This document shows, one piece after another, positions 43,410-52,099 of a DNA stretch of 64,000 bases (the stretch's first letter is position 1; every line of letters starts with the position of its first letter). This stretch comes from Lewinellaceae bacterium (lineage in GTDB: Bacteria; Bacteroidota; Bacteroidia; Chitinophagales; Saprospiraceae). The stretch lies in assembly GCA_020636375.1 (NCBI GenBank), contig JACJXZ010000005.1:558001-622000 (forward strand), written 5' to 3'. A program made the translations under genes and the position numbers. The notes beneath the pieces were generated by a model. It made no database searches and was not told where the DNA came from. It was given only the letters and a program-made list of their open reading frames with translations.

Positions 43410-44678
43410 CTACCCCTTATAGTTCAGGTATTCCTCTTCGATAAACTGATACAGGGCTTCCTTATCGTTGAACTGGTCGAAGACCTCTCGCAGCGGAGCC
43501 GCAGGCGCAGCCATGGAAGGCATGACATAACGGATGACGTCCTCTTCGGTGATCGCCTTGCCGCTCAGGATGATCAGCCGCTCCACCACATTGCGCAACT
43601 CCCGGATGTTCCCGGTCCAGTTGACGGCCTTCAGCCGCTCCAGAGCCTCCTCGCTGATGGCCTTCGGGCTGACGCCGTATTCCCGGCAAATCTGCCCGAT
43701 AAAATGTTGGGCCAATAAGGAGATATCCCCCCTCCGGTCATTGAGCGATGGGACGAGGATGATGATCACCGCCAGGCGGTGGTAGAGGTCTTCCCGGAAC
43801 CGGCCGGCGGCGATCTCCTGCCGCAGGTCCTTGTTGGTGGCAGCCACGACCCGCACGTCCACCTTTATTTCTTTATCGCCGCCCACGCGGGTGATTTTGT
43901 TCTCCTGCAGGGCGCGCAGCACCTTGGCCTGGGCGGAGAGGCTCATGTCGCCCACCTCGTCCAGGAAGAGGGTCCCGCCGTTGGCCTGCTCGAACTTGCC
44001 GATCCGCTGCCTTACGGCGGAGGTGAAGGCGCCTTTCTCATGGCCGAACAGCTCGCTTTCGATCAGCTCGGCTGGGATGGCGGCGCAGTTGACCTCCACA
44101 ATGGGCTGGCCGGCGCGGGGGCTCTTCTCGTGCAGCCAGCGGGCTACCAACTCCTTGCCGCTGCCGTTGGGGCCCAGCACCAGCACCCGCGCATCCGTGG
44201 GGCCCACCCGGTCGATCGTATCCCGGACCAGCGTAATGCGCTCGGATTCGCCGATGATCTCCTGTACCTTGCTTTTGGAAACCGTCCGCTTCAGCTGTTT
44301 GGTTTCCGTAACCAGGTTGGCCTTGTCCATCGCATTGCGGATGGTGATCAGCAGCCGGTTCAGGTCGGGCGGCTTGGAGATGAAGTCGAAGGCGCCCTTC
44401 TTCACGGCTTCCACCGCCGTATCGATCGTGGCATGCCCGGAGATCATCACCACCGGCACGTCGGGCGCCAGCACCTGTATGCGTTCCAGGGCCTCCATGC
44501 CGTCCATCCGGGGCATTTTGATGTCCAGGATGATGACGTCGTACTTTTCTTTCTTCAGCTTCGCCAGGCACTCCAGCCCGTCGGCGGCTTCGTCTACCTG
44601 GTACTTTTCGAATTCGAGAATGTCGCGAAGGGTGCGGCGGATGCTTCTTTCGTCGTCGACGATCAGGATTGTAGCCAT
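43410..44678 (-). CDS. NtrC-type sigma-54-dependent response regulator without a DNA-binding domain
   Basis: A 422-residue regulator. Residues 1-120 are a receiver with phospho-acceptor Asp in VIILDIKMPRMDG and the conserved KPP. Residues about 140-375 are the AAA+ domain of bacterial enhancer-binding proteins: Walker A LGPNGSGKE, the sigma-54 contact loop GAFTSA (usual form GAFTGA), Walker B GGTLFLDEVGD and the arginine-finger region RFREDLYHRL. The Fis-type HTH that normally follows is absent: the protein ends EEEYLNYKG. It may act on sigma-54 polymerase without binding an enhancer. No cognate histidine kinase is adjacent. Confidence 0.92.
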   Translation of the reverse strand: MATILIVDDERSIRRTLRDILEFEKYQVDEAADGLECLAKLKKEKYDVIILDIKMPRMDGMEALERIQVLAPDVPVVMISGHATIDTAVEAVKKGAFDFISKPPDLNRLLITIRNAMDKANLVTETKQLKRTVSKSKVQEIIGESERITLVRDTIDRVGPTDARVLVLGPNGSGKELVARWLHEKSPRAGQPIVEVNCAAIPAELIESELFGHEKGAFTSAVRQRIGKFEQANGGTLFLDEVGDMSLSAQAKVLRALQENKITRVGGDKEIKVDVRVVAATNKDLRQEIAAGRFREDLYHRLAVIIILVPSLNDRRGDISLLAQHFIGQICREYGVSPKAISEEALERLKAVNWTGNIRELRNVVERLIILSGKAITEEDVIRYVMPSMAAPAAPLREVFDQFNDKEALYQFIEEEYLNYKG

Positions 44679-44883
44679 AGGGGTAGTGGTTTGCTGTAAA
44701 AATATCCCATCTTCTACGGCGAAAAGAGCGGCAAGGTTACATTAAATTTTATTTTTTATATATAAAAAAATTTTACCCTTCTCGGGTCGGACCAGCGATT
44801 CTCGCTTTGGCAAAATGATGCCTAAAATCCTGCCACAAAAGCACAAAAACCTGCCTGCTCGGCCGTGGCCTCACGGGCAGGCA

Positions 44884-44922
44884 GGCACGAAATCCGCACT
44901 AAATTTTGTGGGATTTCGTGCC
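44884..44922. repeat. Hairpin ggcacgaaatcc/ggatttcgtgcc
   Basis: Twelve-bp perfect arms around gcactaaattttgtg. The gap 44679-45003 also contains an aggcaggc stretch (44866-44885) like family 3 elements and an A/T-rich stretch near 44750, but no gene. Confidence 0.7.
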
Positions 44923-45003
44923 TTATGAGGTTTAGTGGCATTCTAAAACGAGAACTGCTGGGGCCGTACGGACAACGGCATTTTGTTCCCGGCACACCGG
45001 GGA

Positions 45004-45741
45004 TCATTGTTTCAAGGCCGCCTTTGTGAACAGGTACTCCGGTATTTCCTGGTCGAATTGTATGCTGGTCATCCTGAACTCCGTCCCGTCGCCCTGTTTG
45101 AGCATGTCCTTGAATACAATGACGGTGGGGAACCAGCGCCCCTGTATCTTTTCCACCTTCGACAGCGTGGTGCGCTTCAGCAACTGCCCGCTCTTGGCGT
45201 ACAGCTCCTCCCGCAGCGGCACGTAGCGCTCCGTGTCAACCCATACTTTGCGGCGGTGGTAGGCGGCGTCCTCCACCCTGGCGTCAAGCTCAAGGGCGTA
45301 GGTTTTGCGGCCGTCCAGCACCTCTTCGCCGGTGAGCCTGGCGGAGTAGATTTCGGTGAGCTTGCGGTCGTCCATCATGTCCTCGTACGACAGGTCGGAA
45401 CCCATGACCGACTGCCGCAGCAGGTGGCCGGAGATTTGTATGGTGCGGTCGGTGGCCGGAGAGTAGATCCACAGCTGGTCCTCCAGCTTCAGCATCTTGG
45501 TGCCGGCCTCCCGGGGAGGCGACAGGTATTCGGTGAAAGACCGCTTGTCGCCCACCGAGTAGGTCTTCGAGGTGATCGTCCGGCTGCCGCGCCGCCCGTG
45601 GATGATCATCTCCGATTCGAACACCCGGTTTTCGGAGGATAAGTTCTCATCGACCTTTTTCAGGATTGCGTCCGCGTCCTGAGCGGACAGGCCGCCCAAG
45701 AGGAAAATGATGGGGAGGATTATGATGATTATCTTTTTCAT
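45004..45741 (-). CDS. LolA-like periplasmic carrier (outer-membrane lipoprotein-sorting protein)
   Basis: A 245-residue protein with a clean signal peptide (MKKIIIIILPIIFLLGGLSAQ). The mature part has the half-barrel plan of the LolA-like superfamily: SEMIIHGRRGSRTITSKTYSVGDKRSFTEYLSP, LEDQLWIYSPATDRTIQI and ELDARVEDAAYHRRKVWVD. Proteins of this group shuttle lipids or lipoproteins through the periplasm. It is the last gene of a minus-strand cassette with two FtsX-like permeases, an ATPase, an outer-membrane protein and a TetR regulator, so it is likely the periplasmic carrier of that exporter rather than the housekeeping LolA. Confidence 0.85.
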   Translation of the reverse strand: MKKIIIIILPIIFLLGGLSAQDADAILKKVDENLSSENRVFESEMIIHGRRGSRTITSKTYSVGDKRSFTEYLSPPREAGTKMLKLEDQLWIYSPATDRTIQISGHLLRQSVMGSDLSYEDMMDDRKLTEIYSARLTGEEVLDGRKTYALELDARVEDAAYHRRKVWVDTERYVPLREELYAKSGQLLKRTTLSKVEKIQGRWFPTVIVFKDMLKQGDGTEFRMTSIQFDQEIPEYLFTKAALKQ

Positions 45742-45789
45742 ATTGATGGTTGTGGTTTATGGCCTGCGATATGTGATGGCTGATCTTTG

Positions 45790-47064
45790 TTAAACGCTCA
45801 ATTCCTTAAACAACACCGCCGTCCGGCGCTTATAAATGCCGATCCCTGACAGGGCATTGCCCAGCGCCATGGACACCAACCCCGGGATGAAGCCAATGTA
45901 GAAGGCCTCCGGTTCGATGTCGGCGCGGAACACCTCCGGCATCATCATGCCGCCGCCCTGTACGGCGGCGCCGAAGTTGAGGCCGTATTCCTGCAGGTAC
46001 CAGGCGGCGCTCAGACCGAGGCAGGTGCCGATCACCGAGCCGATGATGCCGACCACCACCGCTTCGATGATCAGGGTGCGGTAGATGTGGCCTTTCTCTT
46101 CGCCCATCGCCAGGCGGATGCCGAACTCGTTGTAGCGCCTCAGCCCGCCCAGCAGGCCGGTATTCCACAGCACGATCGACATGGCCAGGATGAAAATGAA
46201 GGTCATGGCACCGGCCACATAGTCCATCATGGTGAGGTATTCGTCCAGCCCTTTCTGGTCATTGAGGCGGATCATGGTGGGGGCGAACTCGTCGGCATCC
46301 CCTTCGTACCGGGCATTAAAGGCCGTTTTCACCTGCAGGGCTTCCTCCCGGTGGTACTTGCCGTCCTTGAAGAAGCCCAGCACCTCTCCGGCCGCATCGG
46401 CCATGTCGAGGGCGGCCTGGGCGTCGGTGATGTCGATGAGGATGGCGCCCCGGTCCAGCGCCCGCATGCCGAAGCGCACGGTGCCCGCCACCGTAAAGTT
46501 GGTGAAGGCCATGCCACCGTACATGGTGGCGCCGAAGAGCGTGATGGGGTCGCCGACCTTGATGCCGAAGCGCTCTGCGAAGTCATTGCTGACCAGGGCT
46601 TCCCCGGGTTCATCGGGCAGGCTGCCCCGCACGATGGAGGAGGGGATGTTCATGCGCTCCGGCTCCCGGGTGCCGGGGCCGAAAAAGTCGATGGCCTGCC
46701 CGGTGGCCATGCCCTGGGCGCGGGTCTCTCCGTCCGGGCCGGGCACGTCGAGCAGGCCGCCGAAGTGGATGCGCTCCACCCACTCCAGGGTGGGGAATTC
46801 GGCACTGAGGCTGTCGATGAGCTGGCTTACCTCCAGCAGGGCCAGGTCGTTGGGCATCTGCTCGATGTTGTCGGCATAGGCGCGGGACATCACCTTGACG
46901 TGGCCGGTGGAGAAATTGGCGTTGACGTCCACCATGTCGCCCAGAATACCCTTGAACCAGGCGCTGAACAACACCGTGAGAAATACGCCGATGGAGATGA
47001 CGGCCACCGGAAGCACGCTCCGGTTTTTGTCTCTGAGGATTCCTTTTATCAAGAACCGGATCAT
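45790..47064 (-). CDS. FtsX-like ABC permease (second of pair)
   Basis: A 424-residue MacB/LolCE-type permease. There is one N-terminal helix (VLPVAVISIGVFLTVLFSAW), a periplasmic domain of about 230 residues with NDFAERFGIKVGDPITLFG and FTVAGTVRFGMR, then three C-terminal helices (AMTFIFILAMSIVLWNT, IIEAVVVGIIGSVIGTCLG, FIPGLVSMALGNALSGIGIY) with the FtsX core RYNEFGIRLAMG. Its first codons overlap the preceding permease stop by 4 bp (ATGA type), showing translational coupling. Subunit of the cassette exporter. Confidence 0.92.
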   Translation of the reverse strand: MIRFLIKGILRDKNRSVLPVAVISIGVFLTVLFSAWFKGILGDMVDVNANFSTGHVKVMSRAYADNIEQMPNDLALLEVSQLIDSLSAEFPTLEWVERIHFGGLLDVPGPDGETRAQGMATGQAIDFFGPGTREPERMNIPSSIVRGSLPDEPGEALVSNDFAERFGIKVGDPITLFGATMYGGMAFTNFTVAGTVRFGMRALDRGAILIDITDAQAALDMADAAGEVLGFFKDGKYHREEALQVKTAFNARYEGDADEFAPTMIRLNDQKGLDEYLTMMDYVAGAMTFIFILAMSIVLWNTGLLGGLRRYNEFGIRLAMGEEKGHIYRTLIIEAVVVGIIGSVIGTCLGLSAAWYLQEYGLNFGAAVQGGGMMMPEVFRADIEPEAFYIGFIPGLVSMALGNALSGIGIYKRRTAVLFKELSV

Positions 47065-48230
47065 TGGATCTTTCCTTTTAAAGCGTCTGTAGGACGCAGT
47101 TTAGCAATTTTCCGGGCGGGCAGGAAACTCACGAGGGTAGCGGAGACGACCACGAGCAGGACGGTCGTAACGATGAGCCCCGCTCCGTATACCGGGTAGA
47201 TCTTATCGGCGATGGAGATGCCTATGTCCTGGCTGCCGGAAGGCATGGCCCAGCCCACCTCGCTCAGGTACCACAGGAGCGGCCCGCCGTACAGGGCACC
47301 CAGCAGGATGGCGAGTATGCTGTAGGTGGTGCCCTCCACCGTGAAGATGCCCACTACCTGCCAGCGGGTCATGCCCAGAGCGATGTAGGTTCCGATCTCT
47401 TTCTGCCGCCGGAAGATGGACAGCACCTGGGTGTCGAAGATGGCCAGCAGGGCGATGATGAGCAACAGTCCGTAGATGACGCCCGAGCCGCCCTTTTTGG
47501 ATTGGATGATCTTGTTCAGGTCGGCCAGCAGGTAGCCGTGGCCTTTGAATGCCCAGCCCGTGTCGCCGGAGGGCGTAAACCCTTCGCCCGCCACCAGCAG
47601 GGTGGCCTGGCCGGGCATGCCCAGCATGTCCTGCAGGCGCTCCAGCGGCAGCCACACCTGCCCGCCGTCGATGGTGGGCACGTTGCAATCGAATACTCCG
47701 GCGATGGTTACCTCCAGGGCGTCGAAGGTGCCGTTCTTGTCGCGCCAGCGCAGCAGCAACTGATCGCCCTCCTTCATTTTGATGGACTGCGCCATGCGCT
47801 TGCCGATGAGGACAGGAACCTGCCCGTCCTGCTCTTCAAGCGCGGCAGTTGGAATCTTCAGGATGCTTTGCCCGGGCGGAATGCCTTTCAGCAGCACCCC
47901 CTGCATGCGCCCCTGCGGGAAGGCCGAGGCCTGCGCTACGAGGATGGGCGCCAGCCGGCCGGCAGACACCTCGGCCTGCAGGGCTTCCGGTATGGGCCCG
48001 TGAGCATCCTGGTAGGAAAAATAGTCGAGCGGGTCGTAGGAAGGGTGCCAGAGCTGGCCCTGCCCGATCTCCCATTCGATGGTATCCCGGCGCGCCTGCT
48101 GGTTCCATCCGTCGATCACGCCGTTGTAGAAGATGATGGTGACGAAGGCGAAGGACAGCACGGCGATGTTGAGGATCGTCCGGTAGCCGGCGCCGAAGAT
48201 GTTCTTGAATGCCAGTTTGAATGCTAACAT
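47061..48230 (-). CDS. FtsX-like ABC permease (first of pair)
   Basis: A 389-residue permease with the same topology as its partner: N-terminal helix (TILNIAVLSFAFVTIIFYNG), a periplasmic domain with LIGKRMAQSIKMKEGDQLLLRW and VTIAGVFDCN, and three C-terminal helices with the FtsX core FRRQKEIGTYIALGMTRWQV. It couples translationally to the second permease (4-bp overlap). Together they should form the heterodimeric membrane part of a LolCDE/MacB-type complex driven by the ATPase at 48316-49026. Confidence 0.92.
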   Translation of the reverse strand: MLAFKLAFKNIFGAGYRTILNIAVLSFAFVTIIFYNGVIDGWNQQARRDTIEWEIGQGQLWHPSYDPLDYFSYQDAHGPIPEALQAEVSAGRLAPILVAQASAFPQGRMQGVLLKGIPPGQSILKIPTAALEEQDGQVPVLIGKRMAQSIKMKEGDQLLLRWRDKNGTFDALEVTIAGVFDCNVPTIDGGQVWLPLERLQDMLGMPGQATLLVAGEGFTPSGDTGWAFKGHGYLLADLNKIIQSKKGGSGVIYGLLLIIALLAIFDTQVLSIFRRQKEIGTYIALGMTRWQVVGIFTVEGTTYSILAILLGALYGGPLLWYLSEVGWAMPSGSQDIGISIADKIYPVYGAGLIVTTVLLVVVSATLVSFLPARKIAKLRPTDALKGKIQ

Positions 48231-48315
48231 GGCTTTATGTTTTTACATAAGGTTCGATCCACCGTCTGCCGTCCGCCGTCCGGTTCAAATTCGCAGCAAT
48301 GGACATTTCCAATCA

Positions 48316-49026
48316 TCACCCTTCAGTTATTTTATCCATCACAATCTGCTCATCTTTCACCACCCGGCCGTCCTCCAGCGAGATGATGCGGCGGAGGTAG
48401 CCCATGACCTTTTCGTCGTGGGTGGCAAAGAGGAAGGTGGTCTGCAATTCCTCATTCAGTTGCTGCATGGTCTGCAGGATGTGATGGGAGTTCCTGGAGT
48501 CCAGGTTGGCGGTAGGCTCGTCGGCCAGCAGGATGGCGGGCCGCTTCACCATGGCGCGGGCGATGGCCACGCGCTGCCCTTCGCCCCCCGACAGCTGTGC
48601 CGGCTTGGAATCCATCTTGTCGGTGAGGCCCACCCATTCCAGGGCGTCCAGCACGGCCTTGCGGCGCTCGGCCGCCGGCATGTGCTGCAGCAGGAGGGCA
48701 AACTCCACATTTTCGTAGACGGTGTACACCGGGAAGAGGTTGTAGGTTTGAAAGATGAACCCCAGGTGCTGGTTGCGCAGCCGGGCTGACTGCTTGTGGG
48801 TCAGGTGGGCGATGGAGTGGCCCAGTACCGTTACCTCCCCTTCCGTGGGCGTGTCGAGGGAGCCGATGATGTTGAGCAGGGTGGTCTTGCCCGAACCGCT
48901 CGGCCCGACGAAGCCGGTGAACTCCCCTTTGCGGAACTCCAGGCTGATGTCTATGAGGGCGGTGAACTTGCCCGTCCCGACCGGGAATTGCTTGGTCAGG
49001 TTTTTGATCTGGATGATGGATTCCAT
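48316..49026 (-). CDS. LolD/MacB-type ABC ATPase of the export cassette
   Basis: A 236-residue ATPase. The start is the ATG at 49026 (MESIIQIKNLTKQ); the longer frame upstream is repeat sequence. Walker A is VGPSGSGKTT, the Q-loop FQTYNLFP is typical of the LolD/MacB branch, the signature is LSGGEGQRVAIARA (LSGGE as in this branch), Walker B is ILLADEPTANLD and the H-loop is FATHD. It powers the two FtsX-like permeases downstream. Spacing to the first permease is 85 bp. Confidence 0.95.
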   Translation of the reverse strand: MESIIQIKNLTKQFPVGTGKFTALIDISLEFRKGEFTGFVGPSGSGKTTLLNIIGSLDTPTEGEVTVLGHSIAHLTHKQSARLRNQHLGFIFQTYNLFPVYTVYENVEFALLLQHMPAAERRKAVLDALEWVGLTDKMDSKPAQLSGGEGQRVAIARAMVKRPAILLADEPTANLDSRNSHHILQTMQQLNEELQTTFLFATHDEKVMGYLRRIISLEDGRVVKDEQIVMDKITEG

Positions 49027-49031
49027 GTATG

Positions 49032-49080
49032 GTTTGTTGTCTGTTGTTTGTTGTCTTTTGTTTGTTGTTTGTTGCCTGTT
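49032..49080. repeat. Short tandem repeat (ttgttgt units)
   Basis: Imperfect gtttgttgt units 6 bp upstream of the ATPase start codon, where the ribosome-binding region should be; similar to 4987-5019. Confidence 0.65.
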
Positions 49081-49138
49081 AACAACCCGCAACTTTCAGG
49101 CCTTATCCTCGATATTCGCTCTCCATTCTACCAGAATT

Positions 49139-50686
49139 TTAGTGGTTTAGCAAAACCAACACCTGTAAACCCAGGCCTGAGTACAGGTTCTGCGTACTGT
49201 TCTGTGTCGGTATCCGGTTGTCCTTCGGGTTCCAGTAGCCCATCACGTAGAGGGCGGTGCGGTCGAATTGGATTGTCCAGTTGATGAAGTTGTATACTTT
49301 TCCGTTGGCCCAGTCGATGTAGACGATCGCCCCCAGGTTGTCGAACAGGCCGATGGGATAGGAAAGCGACAGCAGGGACAGGGAGGTGGTGTTGCTAAAG
49401 GAAAAGGCTTCTTCTCCGGACGACACCAGCAGTTGTTCAAAAATGGCGTACAGGCCGTTGCCGACGCCGAAGGTATAGTCGACGCCCACATTGATGAGTT
49501 CCTGGTTGGTAAATTCTTTCAGGGGCCGGCGGTTGTTTACCCAGGAGGCTTCTACCCAGCAGCCCACCACCAGGTCCAGCCTGAGGTCTAACCCGAAGCG
49601 GTTTTCGGGCGCCGCTTCGAAGGCGGGCACGGAGCCGTTCAGCCCGCGGGTGTCCGCCTGCCGCCGGTGGAAGGAGAAGCCCGCTTCTCCGTGAGGTATG
49701 GGATATTGTATCCTGCCTCCGAATTCGGGCTGGCGCCGGCTGGTGCCGGCAAACTCCCAGCCTTTGGGATTGTCGTTGCCGTACAGCCCCCACAGCCAGA
49801 TGTTGGCGTTGTTGAGGAAGTAGTAGCGCCCCAAAGCGCCCCAAACCCCGTCGGTAAACTGTATGGGGTCGCGCGGGTCGATCTGGTCGAACCACATCAG
49901 GGGCCGCAGCAGAGAGGCGGAGCCGAAATTGATCTTCTGCAGGCCCAGGCGGAATTCGAACTGGGGGGCAGAGAAGCGCGCCCACAGGCGGTAGGGGCGG
50001 ATGTCGCCACCGGTGGCCGCCGTGTCGAAGGGGTGGAAGCCGATATTGCCGAACAGGTTGGCCGAGGCTTCGACATCGACCAGGCGGTTTTCCGGAAGGC
50101 TTAGGTTGTAATTGAGCTGGGGCAGGTAACGGCCGCCCAGCCAGGCCGGCAGCTCGCCGGCGGGGTTGATGTTGGCCCAGGTGATGAGCTGGCCTTTGAA
50201 GATGAGCGTGTCGGTAATTTTGTCGCCGGAATTTGGATGGTCAGGCGGAAGCTTGCCCGGAAGAGCGATAGCGAAGACGGGGCGGAAGCGACCGAAGGGA
50301 GTCCCGCCTCCGCGGGCCGGAGCCGCTACGGCGGGCGAAGGCCCGTACCAACCAAGGAGGCCGGAATCGAAATGCGGAGCCTGGAAGCCCGCCGTTAATT
50401 GGGTATCTAGATGCTGTGCATTGGCCCGGAGCGCAGTTAAAGCAACAATGAGTATACATAAATAGCTGGACTGAATTGCTTTATGGAGGTAAAGTCTGAG
50501 CGCAATAGAAAATTGCGCCCCGACAACGCCATCTCGGGCGCCAATTTTCCATTGGCGCGCGAGTTTTCTATAATATGTCCGCCAGCTTAGCCTTCCGGCA
50601 ATAAAACAATATAACCGATTAACAATAAAGCAATACCCTCGGGAGCATTCCCGTATCCTGGCCCCTATGCCTGCGTTAGCTTTCAT
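49139..50686 (-). CDS. Outer-membrane beta-barrel protein of the export cassette, with in-frame DNA-repeat insertion
   Basis: A 515-residue frame. A signal peptide (YLCILIVALTALRANAQ) starts only around codon 70; the codons before it come from a palindromic element (about 50500-50572) and repeat sequence, and no ATG, GTG or TTG lies in frame between 50686 and the signal peptide. The true start is therefore unclear. The mature part is rich in barrel-like strands (FEFRLGLQKINFGSAS, LLSLSYPIGLFDNLGAIVYIDW) ending in an aromatic-poor strand VLVLLNH. Residues around 115-150 (GGGTPFGRFRPVFAIALPGK) come from a dispersed DNA repeat that also occurs at 51429-51460. It is probably the outer-membrane component of the exporter. 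Confidence 0.75.
   Translation of the reverse strand: MKANAGIGARIRECSRGYCFIVNRLYCFIAGRLSWRTYYRKLARQWKIGARDGVVGAQFSIALRLYLHKAIQSSYLCILIVALTALRANAQHLDTQLTAGFQAPHFDSGLLGWYGPSPAVAAPARGGGTPFGRFRPVFAIALPGKLPPDHPNSGDKITDTLIFKGQLITWANINPAGELPAWLGGRYLPQLNYNLSLPENRLVDVEASANLFGNIGFHPFDTAATGGDIRPYRLWARFSAPQFEFRLGLQKINFGSASLLRPLMWFDQIDPRDPIQFTDGVWGALGRYYFLNNANIWLWGLYGNDNPKGWEFAGTSRRQPEFGGRIQYPIPHGEAGFSFHRRQADTRGLNGSVPAFEAAPENRFGLDLRLDLVVGCWVEASWVNNRRPLKEFTNQELINVGVDYTFGVGNGLYAIFEQLLVSSGEEAFSFSNTTSLSLLSLSYPIGLFDNLGAIVYIDWANGKVYNFINWTIQFDRTALYVMGYWNPKDNRIPTQNSTQNLYSGLGLQVLVLLNH
50500..50572. repeat. Palindromic element between leader and signal peptide of the outer-membrane gene
   Basis: Ends aatagaaaattgcgccc and gcgcgcgagttttctata are imperfect inverted repeats; cgggcgcc and ggcgcgcg lie inside. 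It falls just upstream of the signal-peptide codons and appears to have displaced the original translation start region. Confidence 0.55.
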
Positions 50687-51278
50687 CGCCTTTCCGTTCG
50701 TGCGGCAGAACGCCGTAAAAAAAGAAGCGGACCGCTTCCATGATCAGCTCGTGCGTATCGGAGTAGGAGGCGAGCAGTTGCTCGTCGGTGATCCAGTCCT
50801 GCATGCGGTGGAAGATGTAGAGGATGAAATCCGGCCGGATGTCCGGGCGAATCCATCCCTTTTTCTGGGCCTCGATGTAGTCGTGCATGATCACCTTCAG
50901 GGCCTCTTCAGTGCGTTGTTCCATATATTCCCGCAGGCCCCACTCCTGGTTGGAATAAATATCGCGCACCAGCTCGGCGCTGATGCCCTCGGTGCCTTTG
51001 ACCTTGAGCAGCAACTGCTTCCGGACCTTTTCCTCGAAGGGCATGTCTTCGGCCATGATGGCCCGGTACTCGTCCATCGATTCGTCGAACAGGCGCTGCA
51101 GCATAGCCTTGGCCAGCTCGATCTTGTTGGGGAAGGCACGGTAGAAGGTCATCTTGCTGGCACCGGCCTCCCGGCAAATCTCCTCCACGGTGACGCGCCG
51201 GATGCCGTGCTTCCAGAACAGCCGCCGGGCGGCGTCGAGTATGTCCTGAGACTTGGGATTGTCGGTTGAGGCAGTCAT
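50676..51278 (-). CDS. TetR/AcrR family regulator of the export cassette
   Basis: A 200-residue regulator; the ATG at 51278 (MTASTDNPKSQDIL) is chosen because the promoter maps just upstream. Residues 12-58 are a TetR HTH (ILDAARRLFWKHGIRRVTVEEICREAGASKMTFYRAFPNK). The C-terminal part is all-helical with the QWLREYMEQRTEEALKVI-like stretch of ligand-binding TetR domains. It is the first gene of the minus-strand cassette and overlaps the next frame by a few bases. It probably represses its own promoter and the exporter; ligand unknown. Confidence 0.92.
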   Translation of the reverse strand: MTASTDNPKSQDILDAARRLFWKHGIRRVTVEEICREAGASKMTFYRAFPNKIELAKAMLQRLFDESMDEYRAIMAEDMPFEEKVRKQLLLKVKGTEGISAELVRDIYSNQEWGLREYMEQRTEEALKVIMHDYIEAQKKGWIRPDIRPDFILYIFHRMQDWITDEQLLASYSDTHELIMEAVRFFFYGVLPHERKGDES

Positions 51279-51302
51279 TTCAATAATGTTACAAAACTTA
51301 CA

Positions 51303-51342
51303 CAAAGTTACGAATTTATTTCTTATTATCAAGTATCGTAAC
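51303..51342 (-). promoter_or_regulatory. Promoter with overlapping inverted operator for the TetR-led cassette
   Basis: On the minus strand TTG (51332-51330) and TAACTTTG (51310-51303) are separated by 19 bp, an exact Bacteroidota -33/-7 pair, 24 bp before the TetR start codon. The inverted repeat GTTACGA (51307-51313) and TCGTAAC (51336-51342) brackets the same region and fits a TetR-type operator, pointing to autorepression. Confidence 0.7.
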
Positions 51343-51428
51343 ATCATTGAGGCAAAAAAGTGTATGCCCAGGCCGCGGACGGCGGGAGGCCAGGCTGCTT
51401 CAGCATTAGAACCTTATAACAATCCTGG

Positions 51429-51460
51429 GCTTGCCCGGAAGAGCGATAGCGAAGACGGGG
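51429..51460. repeat. Dispersed 32-bp repeat shared with the outer-membrane gene
   Basis: Identical for 32 bases (begins gcttgcccggaagagcg) to 50251-50282, which lies inside the coding sequence of the cassette outer-membrane protein in the same orientation. The gap 51343-51666 has no other feature that I can support. Confidence 0.85.
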
Positions 51461-51666
51461 TGGAAATCGGAAGGCGGCCAGGCGGAAGAACCCATGGCGA
51501 GGGAAGAGGAGCAAAAAAGGAGTTGCCGGGCTGGAGGTTCCCGGAGGAAGGTTGTCGGTTGCTCACCGATGGCCCGACGGAATTCGGCCAGGCGCGCTTT
51601 GAGGCGCCCGGCTGTTCCAGCGGGTTGGCTCACAACCAACAACCCGGCTAATGTTCAAGGGACATA

Positions 51667-51975
51667 TTAGTTCAGGGCGCTGACAACGCTGTTGTCCACT
51701 CCATAAGGAGTAGAAACGTAGGCGTCGGCTTCCCAGTCGTTTTCCCAGGCCTGGCCGTCGATCAGGTAGCGGAACTGGTATTCCTTTCCGGATTCCAGCT
51801 CGACAACCGCCTTGAAAACGTCCTTCTGTTTTTTCATCGTGATGGCCTGCTCCGTATTCCAGTCGTTGAAATCGCCGACGACCTCAACCGTCTTGGCTGC
51901 CGGAGCGGCTTCTACCGGCAGGGTAAAGGTGGCTTTGCATACCGGCTTGCTTTTCAGAAATTGCTTCTTGATCAT
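51667..51975 (-). CDS. Glycogen-binding-domain (CBM48/AMPK-beta-like) small protein
   Basis: A 102-residue single-domain protein. The fold is the early-set/CBM48 glycogen-binding module: CKATFTLP, then VEVVGDFNDWNTEQ and KEYQFRYLIDGQAWENDW, with the aromatic residues that stack on alpha-glucans. It lacks a signal peptide, so acts in the cytosol. It is a close paralogue of the N-terminal part of the next gene upstream, separated by a short tandem repeat. It may link energy or glycogen status to a partner. Confidence 0.88.
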   Translation of the reverse strand: MIKKQFLKSKPVCKATFTLPVEAAPAAKTVEVVGDFNDWNTEQAITMKKQKDVFKAVVELESGKEYQFRYLIDGQAWENDWEADAYVSTPYGVDNSVVSALN

Positions 51976-52025
51976 GACTTAAAAGTTAAATGGTTATAAA
52001 ATGGTAGTTCTTTGAAGGGAATGAT

Positions 52026-52099
52026 TCATTCACTCATTCACTCATTCACTCATTCACTCATTCCCTCATTCACTCATTCCCTCATTCACTCATTCCCTA
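52026..52099. repeat. Tandem repeat (attcactc, 8-bp unit) x about 9
   Basis: Units of attcactc with some attccctc between the two CBM48 genes; complementary to the gagtgaat units at 33004-33043 and in the family 1 MITE. Confidence 0.9.

Noticed and set aside
45004..45741. Housekeeping LolA
   Set aside because: Its context is a TetR-controlled cassette and its sequence fits the broader LolA-like group, so the symbol was not given.
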